Assembly: GCF_019139675.1 (NCBI RefSeq)
Contig: NZ_CP077077.1
Location: 5,022,001-5,086,000 of the forward strand
Length of the DNA: 64,000 bases
Reading direction: 5' to 3'
From: Pseudomonas maumuensis
GTDB taxonomy: Bacteria; Pseudomonadota; Gammaproteobacteria; Pseudomonadales; Pseudomonadaceae
Under the pieces are notes generated by a model that did no database searches, was not told the origin of the DNA, and saw nothing but the letters and a program-made list of their open reading frames with translations. This document shows, piece after piece, positions 27,501-37,491 of the stretch. The position numbers and the translations under genes were made by a program. Numbering within the stretch: position 1 is the stretch's first letter; each line of letters starts with the position of its first letter.

Positions 27501-28916
27501 ATGACGCAACCTGCCCCCACAACGCCAGATGATCAACACCTGCAACGCAACCTGACCAACCGCCACATCCAGCTCATCGCCATTGGCGGCGCCATCGGCA
27601 CCGGCCTGTTCATGGGCTCGGGCAAGACAATCAGCCTGGCCGGCCCATCGATCATCTTCGTCTACATGATCATTGGCTTCATGCTGTTCTTCGTCATGCG
27701 CGCCATGGGTGAGCTGCTGCTGTCGAACCTCAACTACAAGTCGTTCATCGATTTCTCCGCCGACCTGCTCGGCCCCTGGGCCGGCTACTTCACCGGCTGG
27801 ACCTACTGGTTCTGCTGGGTGGTCACCGGCATCGCCGACGTGGTGGCGATTGCCGCCTACACGCAATTCTGGTTCCCGGACCTTCCGCAGTGGATACCGG
27901 CGCTGAGCTGCGTGGCGCTGTTGCTGTCGCTGAACCTGGTCACGGTGAAGATGTTCGGCGAAATGGAATTCTGGTTCGCCCTGATCAAGATCATCGCCAT
28001 CATGGGCCTGGTCGCCACCGGCCTGTACATGGTCATCACCGGCTTCCAGTCGCCGAGCGGGCACACCGCCACCCTGACCAACCTGTGGAATGACGGCGGC
28101 ATGTTCCCCAACGGCCTGCTGGGCTTCTTCGCCGGCTTCCAGATCGCCGTGTTCGCCTTCGTCGGCATCGAACTGGTAGGCACCACCGCCGCCGAAGCGA
28201 AGAACCCCGAACGCACCCTGCCGCGGGCGATCAACTCGATCCCGATCCGCATCATCGTGTTCTACGTGCTGGCGCTGATCGCCATCATGGCCGTGACCCC
28301 ATGGCGCGACGTGGTGCCGGGCAAGAGCCCGTTCGTCGAGCTGTTCGTGCTGGCCGGCCTGCCAGCGGCGGCGAGCATCATCAACTTCGTGGTGCTGACC
28401 TCGGCGGCCTCGTCGGCCAACAGTGGCGTGTTCTCCACCAGCCGCATGCTGTTCGGCCTGGCCCAGGAAGGCGATGCGCCCAGGGCGTTCGAGAAACTCT
28501 CGCGCCGCGCGGTGCCGGCCAACGGCCTATACTTCTCCTGCACCTGCCTGCTGCTGGGCGCGGTGCTGATCTACCTGGTACCCAATGTGATCGAAGCCTT
28601 CACCCTGGTGACGACGGTGTCGGCGGTGCTGTTCATGTTCGTCTGGACGCTGATCCTGCTGTCGTACCTGAGCTACCGCAAGCAACGTGCGGCGCTGCAT
28701 GAGCAATCCACCTACAAGATGCCCGGCGGGCGCTTCATGTGCTACGTGTGCCTGGTGTTCTTCGCCGGCATCCTGGTGCTGTTGAGCCTGGAGGCCGACA
28801 CCCGTTCGGCGCTGGTGGTGACGCCGATCTGGTTTGTGATCCTGGCAGTGACCTACCAGTTCGTGCGTAGCAGGCGCCAGCCGCGCAATGCGGTGAGAGG
28901 CGCGTCGAGCCGCTGA
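27501..28916 (+). CDS. cycA: CycA-like D-serine/D-alanine/glycine:H+ symporter
   Basis: The 471-residue APC-family permease has twelve predicted membrane segments. The opening LTNRHIQLIAIGGAIGTGLFMGSGKTISLAGPSI is the amino-acid permease signature. MRAMGELLLSNLNYKSF and GPWAGYFTGWTYWFCWVVTGIADVVA closely resemble E. coli CycA (about 470 residues). It would import D-alanine, D-serine and glycine through the inner membrane. ATG 27501 is used because homology begins there; an upstream in-frame start at 27441 would add a non-conserved tail. It follows the toxin gene by 181 bases and is most likely unrelated to it. Confidence 0.88.
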   Translation: MTQPAPTTPDDQHLQRNLTNRHIQLIAIGGAIGTGLFMGSGKTISLAGPSIIFVYMIIGFMLFFVMRAMGELLLSNLNYKSFIDFSADLLGPWAGYFTGWTYWFCWVVTGIADVVAIAAYTQFWFPDLPQWIPALSCVALLLSLNLVTVKMFGEMEFWFALIKIIAIMGLVATGLYMVITGFQSPSGHTATLTNLWNDGGMFPNGLLGFFAGFQIAVFAFVGIELVGTTAAEAKNPERTLPRAINSIPIRIIVFYVLALIAIMAVTPWRDVVPGKSPFVELFVLAGLPAAASIINFVVLTSAASSANSGVFSTSRMLFGLAQEGDAPRAFEKLSRRAVPANGLYFSCTCLLLGAVLIYLVPNVIEAFTLVTTVSAVLFMFVWTLILLSYLSYRKQRAALHEQSTYKMPGGRFMCYVCLVFFAGILVLLSLEADTRSALVVTPIWFVILAVTYQFVRSRRQPRNAVRGASSR

Positions 28917-28943
28917 TCGCAGGGGGCTGCTGCGCAGCCCTTT

Positions 28944-29008
28944 CGCTGGCAAGCCAGCTCCCACAGGGTCAGGGTTGCGCAGTACCTGTGGGAGCCGGCT
29001 TGCCGGCG
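28944..29008. repeat. REP inverted pair between cycA and urtA
   Basis: Arms 28944-28968 (CGCTGGCAAGCCAGCTCCCA...) and 28985-29008 (...GGGAGCCGGCTTGCCGGCG) are inverted REP copies with a 16-base loop. The flanks carry short hairpins (GGGGCTGCTGCGCAGCCC and GGGCCGCACAGCGGCCC). Confidence 0.85.
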
Positions 29009-29159
29009 ATTGGGCCGCACAGCGGCCCCGGCGATGGTCAAAAGTGTTCACTGCCCCCGGCCCCAATCCTGTGCAGGCCTGTGCAGCAAGCACCATCCTG
29101 GCCCCACCCCGCGCCCCGATTCGTCGCACAACCGCTCTATCACGCACATTCCAACGCCC

Positions 29160-29173
29160 GGCACAGCCCTTGC
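29160..29173 (+). promoter_or_regulatory. Sigma-54 (RpoN) promoter of urtA
   Basis: The sequence CGGCACAGCCCTTGCA fits the minus-24/minus-12 consensus TGGCAC-N5-TTGCW: GG at 29160-29161, exactly ten bases, GC at 29172-29173. It lies 45 bases before the urtA ATG, leaving a short leader. Urea uptake genes are usually activated by NtrC and RpoN under nitrogen limitation, which fits. Confidence 0.75.
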
Positions 29174-29218
29174 AATCTCCGATCTGGCCAACACCCACCA
29201 TCACATCGGAGTGAGCAC

Positions 29219-30484
29219 ATGAAGCGACGCAGTCTGATCAAGGCCTTCACCCTCAGCGCATCGATCGCCGCGATGGGCCTGAGCTGGAGCATCCAGGCCG
29301 CCGAGACCATAAAGGTCGGCATCCTGCATTCGCTGTCCGGGACCATGGCCATTTCCGAGACCTCGCTCAAGGACATGGCGCTGATGACCATCGACGAGAT
29401 CAACGCCAAGGGCGGGGTCAACGGCAAGCAGCTCGAGGCGGTGGTGGTGGACCCGGCGTCCAACTGGCCGCTGTTCGCCGAGAAGAGCCGCCAGCTGCTG
29501 ACCCAGGACAAGGTGGCGGTGGTGTTCGGCTGCTGGACCTCGGTGTCGCGCAAGTCGGTGCTGCCGGTGTTCGAGGAGCTCAACGGGCTGCTGTTCTACC
29601 CGGTGCAGTACGAGGGTGAAGAGATGTCGCCGAACGTGTTCTACACCGGCGCGGCGCCCAACCAGCAGGCGATCCCGGCGGTGGAATACCTGATGAGCGA
29701 AGACGGCGGCAGCGCCAAGCGCTTCTTCCTGCTGGGCACCGACTACGTCTACCCGCGCACTACCAACAAGATCCTGCGCGCCTTCCTGCACAGCAAAGGC
29801 GTGGCCGACAAGGATATCGAGGAGGTGTACACGCCTTTCGGCCACAGCGATTACCAGACCATCGTCGCCAACATCAAGAAATTCTCGGCTGGCGGCAAGA
29901 CGGCGGTCATCTCCACGGTCAACGGCGACTCCAACGTGCCGTTCTACAAGGAACTGGCCAACCAGGGGCTGAAGGCCACCGATGTGCCGGTGGTGGCGTT
30001 CTCGGTGGGTGAGGAGGAGCTGCGCGGTATCGACACCAAACCGCTGGTGGGCCACCTGGCGGCGTGGAACTACTTCGAGTCGGTGGATAACCCGGTGAAC
30101 CAGAAGTTCGTCGCCGACTGGAAGGCCTACGCCAAGGCCAAGGGCCTGCCGGGGGCTGACAAGGCGGTGACCAACGACCCGATGGAGGCCACCTATGTGG
30201 GGATCCACATGTGGGCGCAGGCCGCCGAGAAAGCCAAGTCCACAGACGTCGACAAAGTGCGTGAAGCATTAGCCGGGCAGAGCTTCAAGGCACCGTCGGG
30301 CTTCACCCTGAGCATGGACAAGAGCAACCACCACCTGCACAAGCCGGTGATGATCGGCGAGATCCAGGATGACGGGCAGTTCAGCGTGGTGTGGCAGACC
30401 GAACAGCCGCTGCGGGCGCAGCCTTGGAGCCCGTTCATTCCGGGCAATGACAAGCGGCCGGATTATGCGGTGAAAGGGAACTGA
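29219..30484 (+). CDS. urtA: Urea ABC transporter substrate-binding protein
   Basis: The 421-residue protein has a signal sequence with an RR pair near the start (MKRRSLIKAFTLSASIAAMGLSWSIQAAE) and a periplasmic binding fold. UrtA features are VGILHSLSGTMAISETSLKDM, VVFGCWTSVSRKSVLPVFEE, GLLFYPVQYEGEEMSPNVFYTGAAPNQQ and FFLLGTDYVYPRT. It captures urea or short amides in the periplasm. ATG 29219 is preceded by CGGAG (29207-29211). Expression probably starts at the sigma-54 promoter just upstream. A REP pair separates it from urtB. Confidence 0.94.
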   Translation: MKRRSLIKAFTLSASIAAMGLSWSIQAAETIKVGILHSLSGTMAISETSLKDMALMTIDEINAKGGVNGKQLEAVVVDPASNWPLFAEKSRQLLTQDKVAVVFGCWTSVSRKSVLPVFEELNGLLFYPVQYEGEEMSPNVFYTGAAPNQQAIPAVEYLMSEDGGSAKRFFLLGTDYVYPRTTNKILRAFLHSKGVADKDIEEVYTPFGHSDYQTIVANIKKFSAGGKTAVISTVNGDSNVPFYKELANQGLKATDVPVVAFSVGEEELRGIDTKPLVGHLAAWNYFESVDNPVNQKFVADWKAYAKAKGLPGADKAVTNDPMEATYVGIHMWAQAAEKAKSTDVDKVREALAGQSFKAPSGFTLSMDKSNHHLHKPVMIGEIQDDGQFSVVWQTEQPLRAQPWSPFIPGNDKRPDYAVKGN

Positions 30485-30512
30485 GTGTACTGGGGCCGCT
30501 CTGCGGCCCATT

Positions 30513-30590
30513 CGCCGGCAAGCCGGCTCCCACAGGGATCGCGCCAGCCCTGAGAACAGCACTGAACCTGTGGGAGCTGGCTTGCCAGCG
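30513..30590. repeat. REP inverted pair between urtA and urtB
   Basis: Arms 30513-30536 (CGCCGGCAAGCCGGCTCCCA...) and 30567-30590 (...GGGAGCTGGCTTGCCAGCG) are inverted copies with a 30-base loop. It is placed where a binding-protein mRNA end would need stabilising relative to the permease mRNA. Confidence 0.85.
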
Positions 30591-30624
30591 ATGAATCCAC
30601 CGCCGATATTCCAGGACTGCCCTT

Positions 30625-32112
30625 ATGCTCAGATTCCTGCTCACCCTTCTGTTGCTACTGCCCCTGGCCGCCCAAGCCAGCGAGGGCGAATTCTTCCTCA
30701 GCGCCAAGCCCGCCGAGCAAGCCAACCTACTCGAAACCTGGGCCGCACAACCCGATGCCGCGCGCCTGCCGCTGCTGGAAAACCTGCGCCAAGGCCGTAT
30801 CGCCGAAGGCGACACCCGCAAGCTGCGCCTGAACAACCGCCTGCGCGGCCTGATCGACAATACCCTGGCCAGCCACCAGCTACTCAGCGACCAGGCCAAT
30901 GTCCGCCTGGCCGCCGCCCAACAACTGCAAAAATCCGCGCAACCGGCGCAGATGGCCTTCCTCGAACGCCGCTTCGCCGCCGAGCCGGACGCCGCCGTCC
31001 ACGCCGCCCTGGGCCTGGCCCTGGCCAACCTGCAACTGGGCGCCAGCGAACCCGCCGTGCGCCTGGCCGCCGTGCGCCTGCTCGGCGAAACCGGCGACCC
31101 ACTGGCCCGCACCCGTCTCGAGGCGCTGCTGCAACCGGGCGCCGAAACCGATGCCGCCGTGCGCACCGCCGCCGAAACCAGCCTGGCCCAGGTACAGCGC
31201 AAGCTGCTGGTCGGAGAGCTGCTCGGCCAGGCCTTCAGCGGCCTGTCGCTGGGCTCGATCCTGCTGCTGGCGGCACTGGGCCTGGCGATCACCTTCGGCC
31301 TGCTCGGGGTGATCAACATGGCCCACGGCGAGATGCTGATGCTCGGCGCCTACAGCACCTACATGGTCCAGGTACTGCTGCAGCGCTATGCCCCCGGTGC
31401 CATCGAGTTCTACCCGCTGATCGCCCTGCCGGTGGCCTTCGCCGTCAGCGCCGGGGTCGGCATGGCCCTGGAGCGCACGGTGATCCGCCACCTGTATGGC
31501 CGCCCACTGGAAACCCTGCTGGCCACCTGGGGCATCAGCCTGATCCTGATCCAGGCCGTGCGCCTGCTCTTCGGCGCGCAGAACGTCGAGGTCAGCAACC
31601 CGGCCTGGCTGTCCGGCGGCATCCAGGTGCTGCCCAACCTGGTGCTGCCGTACAACCGCCTGGTGATCATCGGCTTCGCCCTCGCCGTGGTGCTGCTCAC
31701 CTGGCTGCTGCTCAACCGCACGCGGCTGGGCCTGAACGTGCGGGCTGTCACCCAGAACCGCAACATGGCGGCCTGCTGCGGGGTGTCCACCGGGCGCGTC
31801 GACATGCTCGCCTTCGGCCTCGGCTCGGGCATCGCCGGGCTCGGTGGCGTGGCCTTGAGCCAGGTCGGCAACGTCGGCCCGGACCTGGGCCAGAGCTACA
31901 TCATCGACTCGTTCCTGGTGGTGGTGCTCGGCGGTGTCGGGCAGCTGGCCGGCAGCCTGTGGGCCGCCTTCGGGCTGGGCATCGCCAACAAACTGCTGGA
32001 GCCGCAGATCGGTGCGGTGCTGGGCAAGATCCTTATCCTTGCGCTGATCATTCTGTTCATCCAGAAGCGCCCGCAAGGCCTGTTCGCCCTCAAGGGACGG
32101 GTAATCGACTGA
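30625..32112 (+). CDS. urtB: Urea ABC transporter permease UrtB
   Basis: The 495-residue protein is longer than LivH-type permeases because of an extra N-terminal part. It begins with a signal-like segment (LRFLLTLLLLLPLAAQASEG), then a HEAT-like helical periplasmic region to about 190, then the permease domain (GLSLGSILLLAALGLAITFGLLGVINMAHGEMLMLGAYSTYMVQ). This fused architecture is typical of UrtB. It overlaps the urtC start by one base (TGATG). Confidence 0.94.
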   Translation: MLRFLLTLLLLLPLAAQASEGEFFLSAKPAEQANLLETWAAQPDAARLPLLENLRQGRIAEGDTRKLRLNNRLRGLIDNTLASHQLLSDQANVRLAAAQQLQKSAQPAQMAFLERRFAAEPDAAVHAALGLALANLQLGASEPAVRLAAVRLLGETGDPLARTRLEALLQPGAETDAAVRTAAETSLAQVQRKLLVGELLGQAFSGLSLGSILLLAALGLAITFGLLGVINMAHGEMLMLGAYSTYMVQVLLQRYAPGAIEFYPLIALPVAFAVSAGVGMALERTVIRHLYGRPLETLLATWGISLILIQAVRLLFGAQNVEVSNPAWLSGGIQVLPNLVLPYNRLVIIGFALAVVLLTWLLLNRTRLGLNVRAVTQNRNMAACCGVSTGRVDMLAFGLGSGIAGLGGVALSQVGNVGPDLGQSYIIDSFLVVVLGGVGQLAGSLWAAFGLGIANKLLEPQIGAVLGKILILALIILFIQKRPQGLFALKGRVID

Positions 32113-33187
32113 TGAACCAGCCATTGATTGTCACTGCCACGCGCAAGGCCGGCACACGGGTGTCGCTGGCCGTCGGCGCCGTCGTCGTTGTGGTGCTGCT
32201 GGCCCTGCCGCTGCTGTCGCTGCTGCCCGACGGGCACGCCTTGCAGGTCTCGGCCTACACCTTGACCCTGGTCGGCAAGATCCTCTGCTACGCCATCGTC
32301 GCCCTGGCCCTGGACTTGGTCTGGGGCTACGCAGGCTTGCTGTCTTTGGGCCACGGCCTGTTCTTCGCCCTGGGCGGCTACGCCATGGGCATGTACCTGA
32401 TGCGCCAGGCGGCGGGCGACGGCCTGCCAGGGTTCATGACCTTCCTGTCGTGGAGCGAACTGCCCTGGTACTGGGCCGGCACCCAGCACTTCGCCTGGGC
32501 GCTGTGCCTGGTGGTGCTGGCGCCGGGGCTGCTGGCGCTGGTGTTCGGCTTCTTCGCCTTCCGCTCGCGGATCAAGGGCGTGTACTTCTCGATCATGACC
32601 CAGGCCCTGACCTTTGCCGGGATGCTGCTGTTCTTCCGCAACGAAACGGGCTTTGGCGGCAACAACGGCTTCACCAATTTCCGCACCATCCTCGGTTTCG
32701 ACATCACCGCCCAGGGCACCCGGGCCGTGCTGTTCCTGCTCACGGTGAGCCTGCTACTGGGCAGCCTGTTCCTGTGCTGGCGCCTGACCCAGAGCAAGTT
32801 CGGGCGCCTGCTCACCGCCGTGCGCGACGCCGAGAACCGCCTGATGTTCTGTGGCTACGACCCGCGCGGCTTCAAGCTGCTGGTGTGGGTGCTCAGCGCC
32901 GTGCTGTGCGGCCTGGCCGGGGCGCTGTACGTGCCGCAGGTGGGCATCATCAACCCCAGCGAGATGTCGCCCACCAACTCCATCGAAGCCGCCGTGTGGG
33001 TGGCTTTGGGCGGACGCGGCACGCTGATCGGGCCGCTGCTCGGCGCTGGTTTGGTCAATGGCATGAAGAGCTGGTTCACCGTGGCGTTTCCCGAGTTCTG
33101 GCTGTTCTTCCTCGGCGCGCTGTTCATCCTCGTCACCCTGTACCTGCCCAAGGGCGTGGTCGGCCTTGTGAAGAAAAGGAGCCAGCC

Positions 33188-33191
<4 letters not shown>
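32112..33191 (+). CDS. urtC: Urea ABC transporter permease UrtC
   Basis: The 359-residue LivM-type permease has about ten membrane segments. Typical stretches are LVWGYAGLLSLGHGLFFALGGYAMGMYLMR, FFAFRSRIKGVYFSIMTQALT, AVRDAENRLMFCGYDPRGFKLLVWVLSA and GTLIGPLLGAGLVNGMKSWFTVAFPEFWLFFLG. It pairs with UrtB to form the urea channel. The start overlaps the urtB stop and its end overlaps urtD (ATGA). Confidence 0.94.
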
Positions 33192-34045
<854 letters not shown>

Positions 34046-34062
34046 TCTTCGTTATCTGCACC

Positions 34063-34144
34063 GGCCTCATCGCCGGCAAGCCGGCTCCCACAAGGGCTGC
34101 AGTTGCACAAACCCTGTGGGAGCCGGCTTGCCGGCGATGAGGCC
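34063..34144. repeat. REP inverted pair between urtD and urtE
   Basis: Arms 34063-34092 and 34115-34144 pair perfectly over about 30 bases (outer GGCCTCATCGCC, core GGCAAGCCGGCTCCCACA), with a 22-base loop. It interrupts what would otherwise be a tight five-gene operon. Confidence 0.88.
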
Positions 34145-34178
34145 CGAACACCCAAAGCCGATTCGACAAGGACAACAC

Positions 34179-34877
34179 ATGCTCAAGATCGACACCCTGC
34201 ACCAATACTACGGCGGCAGCCACATTCTGCGCGGCCTGTCCTTCGAGGCCAAGGTCGGCGAGGTCACCTGCCTGCTGGGCCGCAACGGCGTGGGCAAGAC
34301 CACCCTGCTGCGCTGCCTGATGGGCCTGCTGCCGGCCCGCGAAGGCCGCGTGGAGTGGGAAGGCAAGCCGATCTCCACGCTCAAGCCCCAGCAACGGGTC
34401 CAGGCCGGCATCGCGTACGTGCCCCAGGGCCGCGAGATCTTCCCGCGCCTGACCGTGGAGGAAAACCTGCTGATGGGCCTGTCGCGCTTTCCCGCCCGCG
34501 AGGCACGGGAAGTACCCGCCTTCATCTACGAGCTGTTCCCGGTGCTGGAGCAGATGAAGCAACGCCGTGGCGGCGACCTCTCCGGTGGCCAGCAGCAACA
34601 GCTGGCCATCGGCCGCGCCCTGGCCTGCCGCCCACGCCTATTGATCCTCGACGAGCCCACCGAAGGTATCCAACCCTCGGTGATCAAGGAGATCGGCGCA
34701 GTGATCCGCAAGCTCGCCGACCGGGGCGACATGGCCATCCTGCTGGTGGAGCAGTTCTACGACTTCGCCGAAGAGCTGGCCGACCAGTACCTGGTCATGG
34801 CCCGCGGCGAGATCGTCCAGCGCGGCCGCGGCGAAAACATGCAGGCCGAAGGTGTGCGCGGCCTGGTTACCATTTAA
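34179..34877 (+). CDS. urtE: Urea ABC transporter ATPase UrtE
   Basis: The 232-residue LivF-type ATPase has Walker A GRNGVGKTT, YVPQGREIFPRLTVEENLLMG, signature LSGGQQQQLAIGRAL, Walker B LLILDEPTEGIQPSV and switch region LLVEQFYDFA. It forms the ATPase dimer with UrtD. ATG 34179 has an AAGGA at 34168-34172. The frame is open upstream through the REP pair but homology begins at MLKIDTLHQYYGGSHILRG. Confidence 0.94.
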   Translation: MLKIDTLHQYYGGSHILRGLSFEAKVGEVTCLLGRNGVGKTTLLRCLMGLLPAREGRVEWEGKPISTLKPQQRVQAGIAYVPQGREIFPRLTVEENLLMGLSRFPAREAREVPAFIYELFPVLEQMKQRRGGDLSGGQQQQLAIGRALACRPRLLILDEPTEGIQPSVIKEIGAVIRKLADRGDMAILLVEQFYDFAEELADQYLVMARGEIVQRGRGENMQAEGVRGLVTI

Positions 34878-34908
34878 TCTGCAACCACTTCCCTTGCGAG
34901 ACGCTGTC

Positions 34909-35433
34909 ATGAGTTACCAGATCCGCGACGCCCTGATCGACGACGTGCCGGGCATCCTCGACATCTACAACGACGCCGTGGCCAACACCACGGCGATCTG
35001 GAACGAAACCCCGGTGGACCTGGCCAATCGCCTGGCCTGGTTCGAGGCCCGTGCGCAGCAGGGCTATCCGATCCTGGTGGCGGTGGATGACAGCGGCGTG
35101 CTGGGCTATGCCTCATTTGGCGACTGGCGACCGTTCGAGGGTTTTCGCCATACCGTCGAACATTCGGTGTACGTGCGTGGCGACCAGCGCGGCAAGGGCC
35201 TGGGGCCTGTGTTGATGGAAGCGCTGATCGAGCGGGCACGCCGTTGCGACAAGCATCTAATGGTCGCCGCCATCGAAAGCGGCAATGCCGCGTCGATCCG
35301 CCTGCACGAACGCCTGGGCTTCAGCACCACCGGGCAGATGCCGCAGGTGGGGGTGAAATTCGGACGCTGGCTGGACCTGACCTTCATGCAACTTTACCTG
35401 GATGACAACACCCTCCCCCCTTCAAGGAACTGA
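34909..35433 (+). CDS. GNAT acetyltransferase, MddA/Pat-type
   Basis: The 174-residue protein is a phosphinothricin-acetyltransferase-like GNAT enzyme. Features are IRDALIDDVPGILDIYNDAVANTTAIWNETPVDL at the start, acetyl-CoA loop RGDQRGKGLGPVLMEAL and ESGNAASIRLHERLGFSTTGQMPQVGVKFGRWLDLTFMQ. It matches, from memory, P. aeruginosa PA4866 (MddA), which acetylates methionine sulfone and sulfoximine and also lies near the urt/ure region. It begins 31 bases after urtE and may share that transcript. Confidence 0.88.
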   Translation: MSYQIRDALIDDVPGILDIYNDAVANTTAIWNETPVDLANRLAWFEARAQQGYPILVAVDDSGVLGYASFGDWRPFEGFRHTVEHSVYVRGDQRGKGLGPVLMEALIERARRCDKHLMVAAIESGNAASIRLHERLGFSTTGQMPQVGVKFGRWLDLTFMQLYLDDNTLPPSRN

Positions 35434-35438
35434 AGCCC

Positions 35439-35969
35439 ATGAACACTGCCCAGCTGCACCGCGTGACCCACGAAGGCCTGGCGTACTACCGCGACGGTCT
35501 GGTGGCCCTGTTGCTCGATGCGGTGCGCCAGGGCGCGTCTGTGGGGTTTCTAGCCGATATCGACGAGCGTCAGGCCAAGGCGTACTTCGATGAGGTGAAG
35601 GCAAAGCTGGCCGGTGGCGAGCAGTTGCTCTGGGTCATTGCCCAAGGCCAGGAGGTGCTGGGCAGCGTACAGTTGGGGCTGTGCCTCAAGCCCAACGGGC
35701 TGAACCGAGCCGAGGTGCAGAAGCTGCTGGTACACAGCGATGCGCGGCGGCGTGGGCTGGGGCAACAGTTGATGAACGCGCTGGAGGCCGAGGCGCGGCG
35801 GATCGGGCGGGGGATGCTGTTTCTCGATACCGAGGCAGGGTCAGGGGCGCAGGCGTTCTATCGGGCGCAGGGGTACAGCAAGGCAGGGGAAATTCCAGAT
35901 TATGCCTGCGGGCCGGAAGGGGTTTACCGGGCGACAGCTCTGTATTTCAAGGTACTGAAGCCGGCTTGA
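35439..35969 (+). CDS. GNAT-family N-acetyltransferase, substrate unknown
   Basis: The 176-residue protein shows the acetyl-CoA-binding motif VHSDARRRGLGQQLMNALE at about 90-108. The later beta-strand region is LFLDTEAGSGAQAFYRAQGYSKAGEIPDYACGPEG. It starts 5 bases after the previous acetyltransferase, so the two are co-transcribed. The substrate cannot be told from the sequence. Confidence 0.85.
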   Translation: MNTAQLHRVTHEGLAYYRDGLVALLLDAVRQGASVGFLADIDERQAKAYFDEVKAKLAGGEQLLWVIAQGQEVLGSVQLGLCLKPNGLNRAEVQKLLVHSDARRRGLGQQLMNALEAEARRIGRGMLFLDTEAGSGAQAFYRAQGYSKAGEIPDYACGPEGVYRATALYFKVLKPA

Positions 35970-35984
35970 AACGGAGTCGCCATC

Positions 35985-36038
35985 TTCGCCTACAAGCCGG
36001 CTCCTACAGGATCAGGTAGGCGCCGGCTTGCAGGCGAA
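35985..36038. repeat. REP inverted pair between convergent genes
   Basis: Arms 35985-36007 (TTCGCCTACAAGCCGGCTCC...) and 36016-36038 pair with an 8-base loop. It is followed at 36040-36057 by a self-complementary GGGCCGCCATGGCGGCCC. The pair probably serves as a bidirectional end for the acetyltransferase and cbpM transcripts. Confidence 0.8.
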
Positions 36039-36061
36039 CGGGCCGCCATGGCGGCCCCGGC

Positions 36062-36367
36062 TCACATCTGGGTAAACCTGCCCAGCCGCTGGCGCAACAT
36101 GCTGTTCTCAGTGCGCAACTGCTGCACCTCTTCCAACAGCTCCAGCGCCAGCGCCACCCCTTCCCACTCGAGCTCCAGTTGATCATGCAGCTTCACCGCA
36201 CGCTTGAGGGTGACTGGCGCGCGGTCATCGAACACCCATTCCTCCGGCGTTCGCCCCGACGGTTCAACAATGCCGTGCTCGACGATCTCGATCACGCAAT
36301 CGGCCGTAAGGTCGGCCTCCTGACACAGGGTACGCATGTCCAGTTGAACGATCAGGGTGCTGCTCAT
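36062..36367 (-). CDS. cbpM: CbpM, modulator of the CbpA co-chaperone
   Basis: The 101-residue MerR-helix-like protein (IVQLDMRTLCQEADLTADCVIEIVEHGIVEPSG, C-terminal coiled coil LELLEEVQQLRTENSMLRQRL) matches CbpM, a specific inhibitor of CbpA's J-domain and DNA binding. ATG 36367 lies two bases after the cbpA stop. A GTG at 36373 overlapping that stop (GTGA) is also possible and would add two residues. It is co-transcribed with cbpA. Confidence 0.9.
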   Translation of the reverse strand: MSSTLIVQLDMRTLCQEADLTADCVIEIVEHGIVEPSGRTPEEWVFDDRAPVTLKRAVKLHDQLELEWEGVALALELLEEVQQLRTENSMLRQRLGRFTQM

Positions 36368-36369
36368 GA

Positions 36370-37329
36370 TCACTTACTCCATTGAGTCCTCGGATTGAAC
36401 GCGGCTTTCTCGGAGAGCTGGGTCCACAGTGCGCGCGTTGCGTCATCGGATTGGGCCGGCATCACGACTTTGAGCTGGGCGTACAGGTCGCCGCGCTCGC
36501 CCTGCTTGTTCAGCAGGCCCATGCCCTTGACCCGCAGGCGCTGGCCGCTCTGGCTGTCGGGGCGGATGGTCAGGTTGATCTTACCGGTCAGGGTCGGCAC
36601 GGCCACCTTGGCGCCGAGCGCCGCTTCCCACGGGGCCAGCGGCACCGTAATGATCAAGTCATGACCTTCGACATCGAACAGCGGATGCGGTGCCATGCGG
36701 ATGGTCAGGAACAGGTCGCCATTGGCGCCACCGCCCACGCCCGGCGCGCCCTGGCCCTTGAGGCGAATGCGCTCGCCGTCGGTGACCCCGGCGGGGATCT
36801 TCACATTCAGCGTTTTCGTGGTGAACCCGGTGCGCTGGCCGGCGGCATTGGTCTGCGGCACCTGGAAGCTGATCTGCTTGGATTCCTTGTTCAGGGTTTC
36901 CTCGAGGAAGACCGCCAGTTCCAGTTCCACGTCCTGCCCTCGTCTGCCGGCGCTGCGTTGTTGCCGGCCACCGCCGCCACCGAAGGGATTGCCGCCCCGG
37001 GCGCCGAAGATCGAGCTGAAGAAATCGGAAAAATCGCCGCCCTCGAAGCCACCGCCAGCACCGCCGCGGGACTCCCAGCCAGGCGGTGCCTGGAATGGCC
37101 GGCCATGCTGGCCGCCGTACTTGCGGATCTCGTCGTACTCGGCGCGCTTGTCCTTGTCGCCAAGCACTTCGTAGGCCTCGTTGGCCTCCTTGAATTTGTC
37201 CTCGGCGTCACGCTCCTTGCTGACGTCGGGGTGATACTTGCGCGCGAGCTTGCGGTACGCGGCTTTGATCGCCTTGTCGTCCGCGCTCGCCTCGACGCCG
37301 AGTATCTTGTAATAGTCTTTGAAGTCCAT
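36370..37329 (-). CDS. cbpA: CbpA, curved-DNA-binding J-domain co-chaperone
   Basis: The 319-residue class-II DnaJ protein has a J domain ([34 protein letters not shown], with HPD at 33-35). A Gly/Phe/Arg-rich linker spans about 75-120 ([34 protein letters not shown]). Two beta-sandwich client domains follow ([24 protein letters not shown]). There is no zinc-finger, as expected for CbpA. It stimulates Hsp70 and binds curved DNA in the nucleoid. It diverges from a YegD-type Hsp70 gene. Confidence 0.94.
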   Translation of the reverse strand: MDFKDYYKILGVEASADDKAIKAAYRKLARKYHPDVSKERDAEDKFKEANEAYEVLGDKDKRAEYDEIRKYGGQHGRPFQAPPGWESRGGAGGGFEGGDFSDFFSSIFGARGGNPFGGGGGRQQRSAGRRGQDVELELAVFLEETLNKESKQISFQVPQTNAAGQRTGFTTKTLNVKIPAGVTDGERIRLKGQGAPGVGGGANGDLFLTIRMAPHPLFDVEGHDLIITVPLAPWEAALGAKVAVPTLTGKINLTIRPDSQSGQRLRVKGMGLLNKQGERGDLYAQLKVVMPAQSDDATRALWTQLSEKAAFNPRTQWSK

Positions 37330-37431
37330 CTATGGATCACCGATGTGAATGTACGTATTGCTACTGAAGATTGGGGTCAAGCATAGCCTTTCAAGGTTCA
37401 TCCGGGGTTGCGCTATCGCAGACGACCGGTC

Positions 37432-37459
37432 TTGATTTAGCCGCAGACTGGCATAAACT
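37432..37459 (+). promoter_or_regulatory. Possible sigma-70 promoter of the Hsp70-like gene
   Basis: TTGATT (37432-37437) and TAAACT (37454-37459) are spaced by 16 bases, 32 bases before the ATG. Both hexamers match four of six consensus bases. No clear sigma-32 heat-shock consensus was found. Confidence 0.4.
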
Positions 37460-37491
37460 GCGCGGCCGTTTTGCCTCCGGAAGCTTTCTTC

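Larger units (their letters stand above)
28917..29218. other. cycA-urtA intergenic region with REP pair and sigma-54 promoter
   Basis: The 302-base gap contains a REP pair at 28944-29008 and a sigma-54 promoter at 29160-29173. Between them is a possible NtrC half-site, GCACCA, near 29090. No coding sequence was seen on either strand. Confidence 0.6.
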
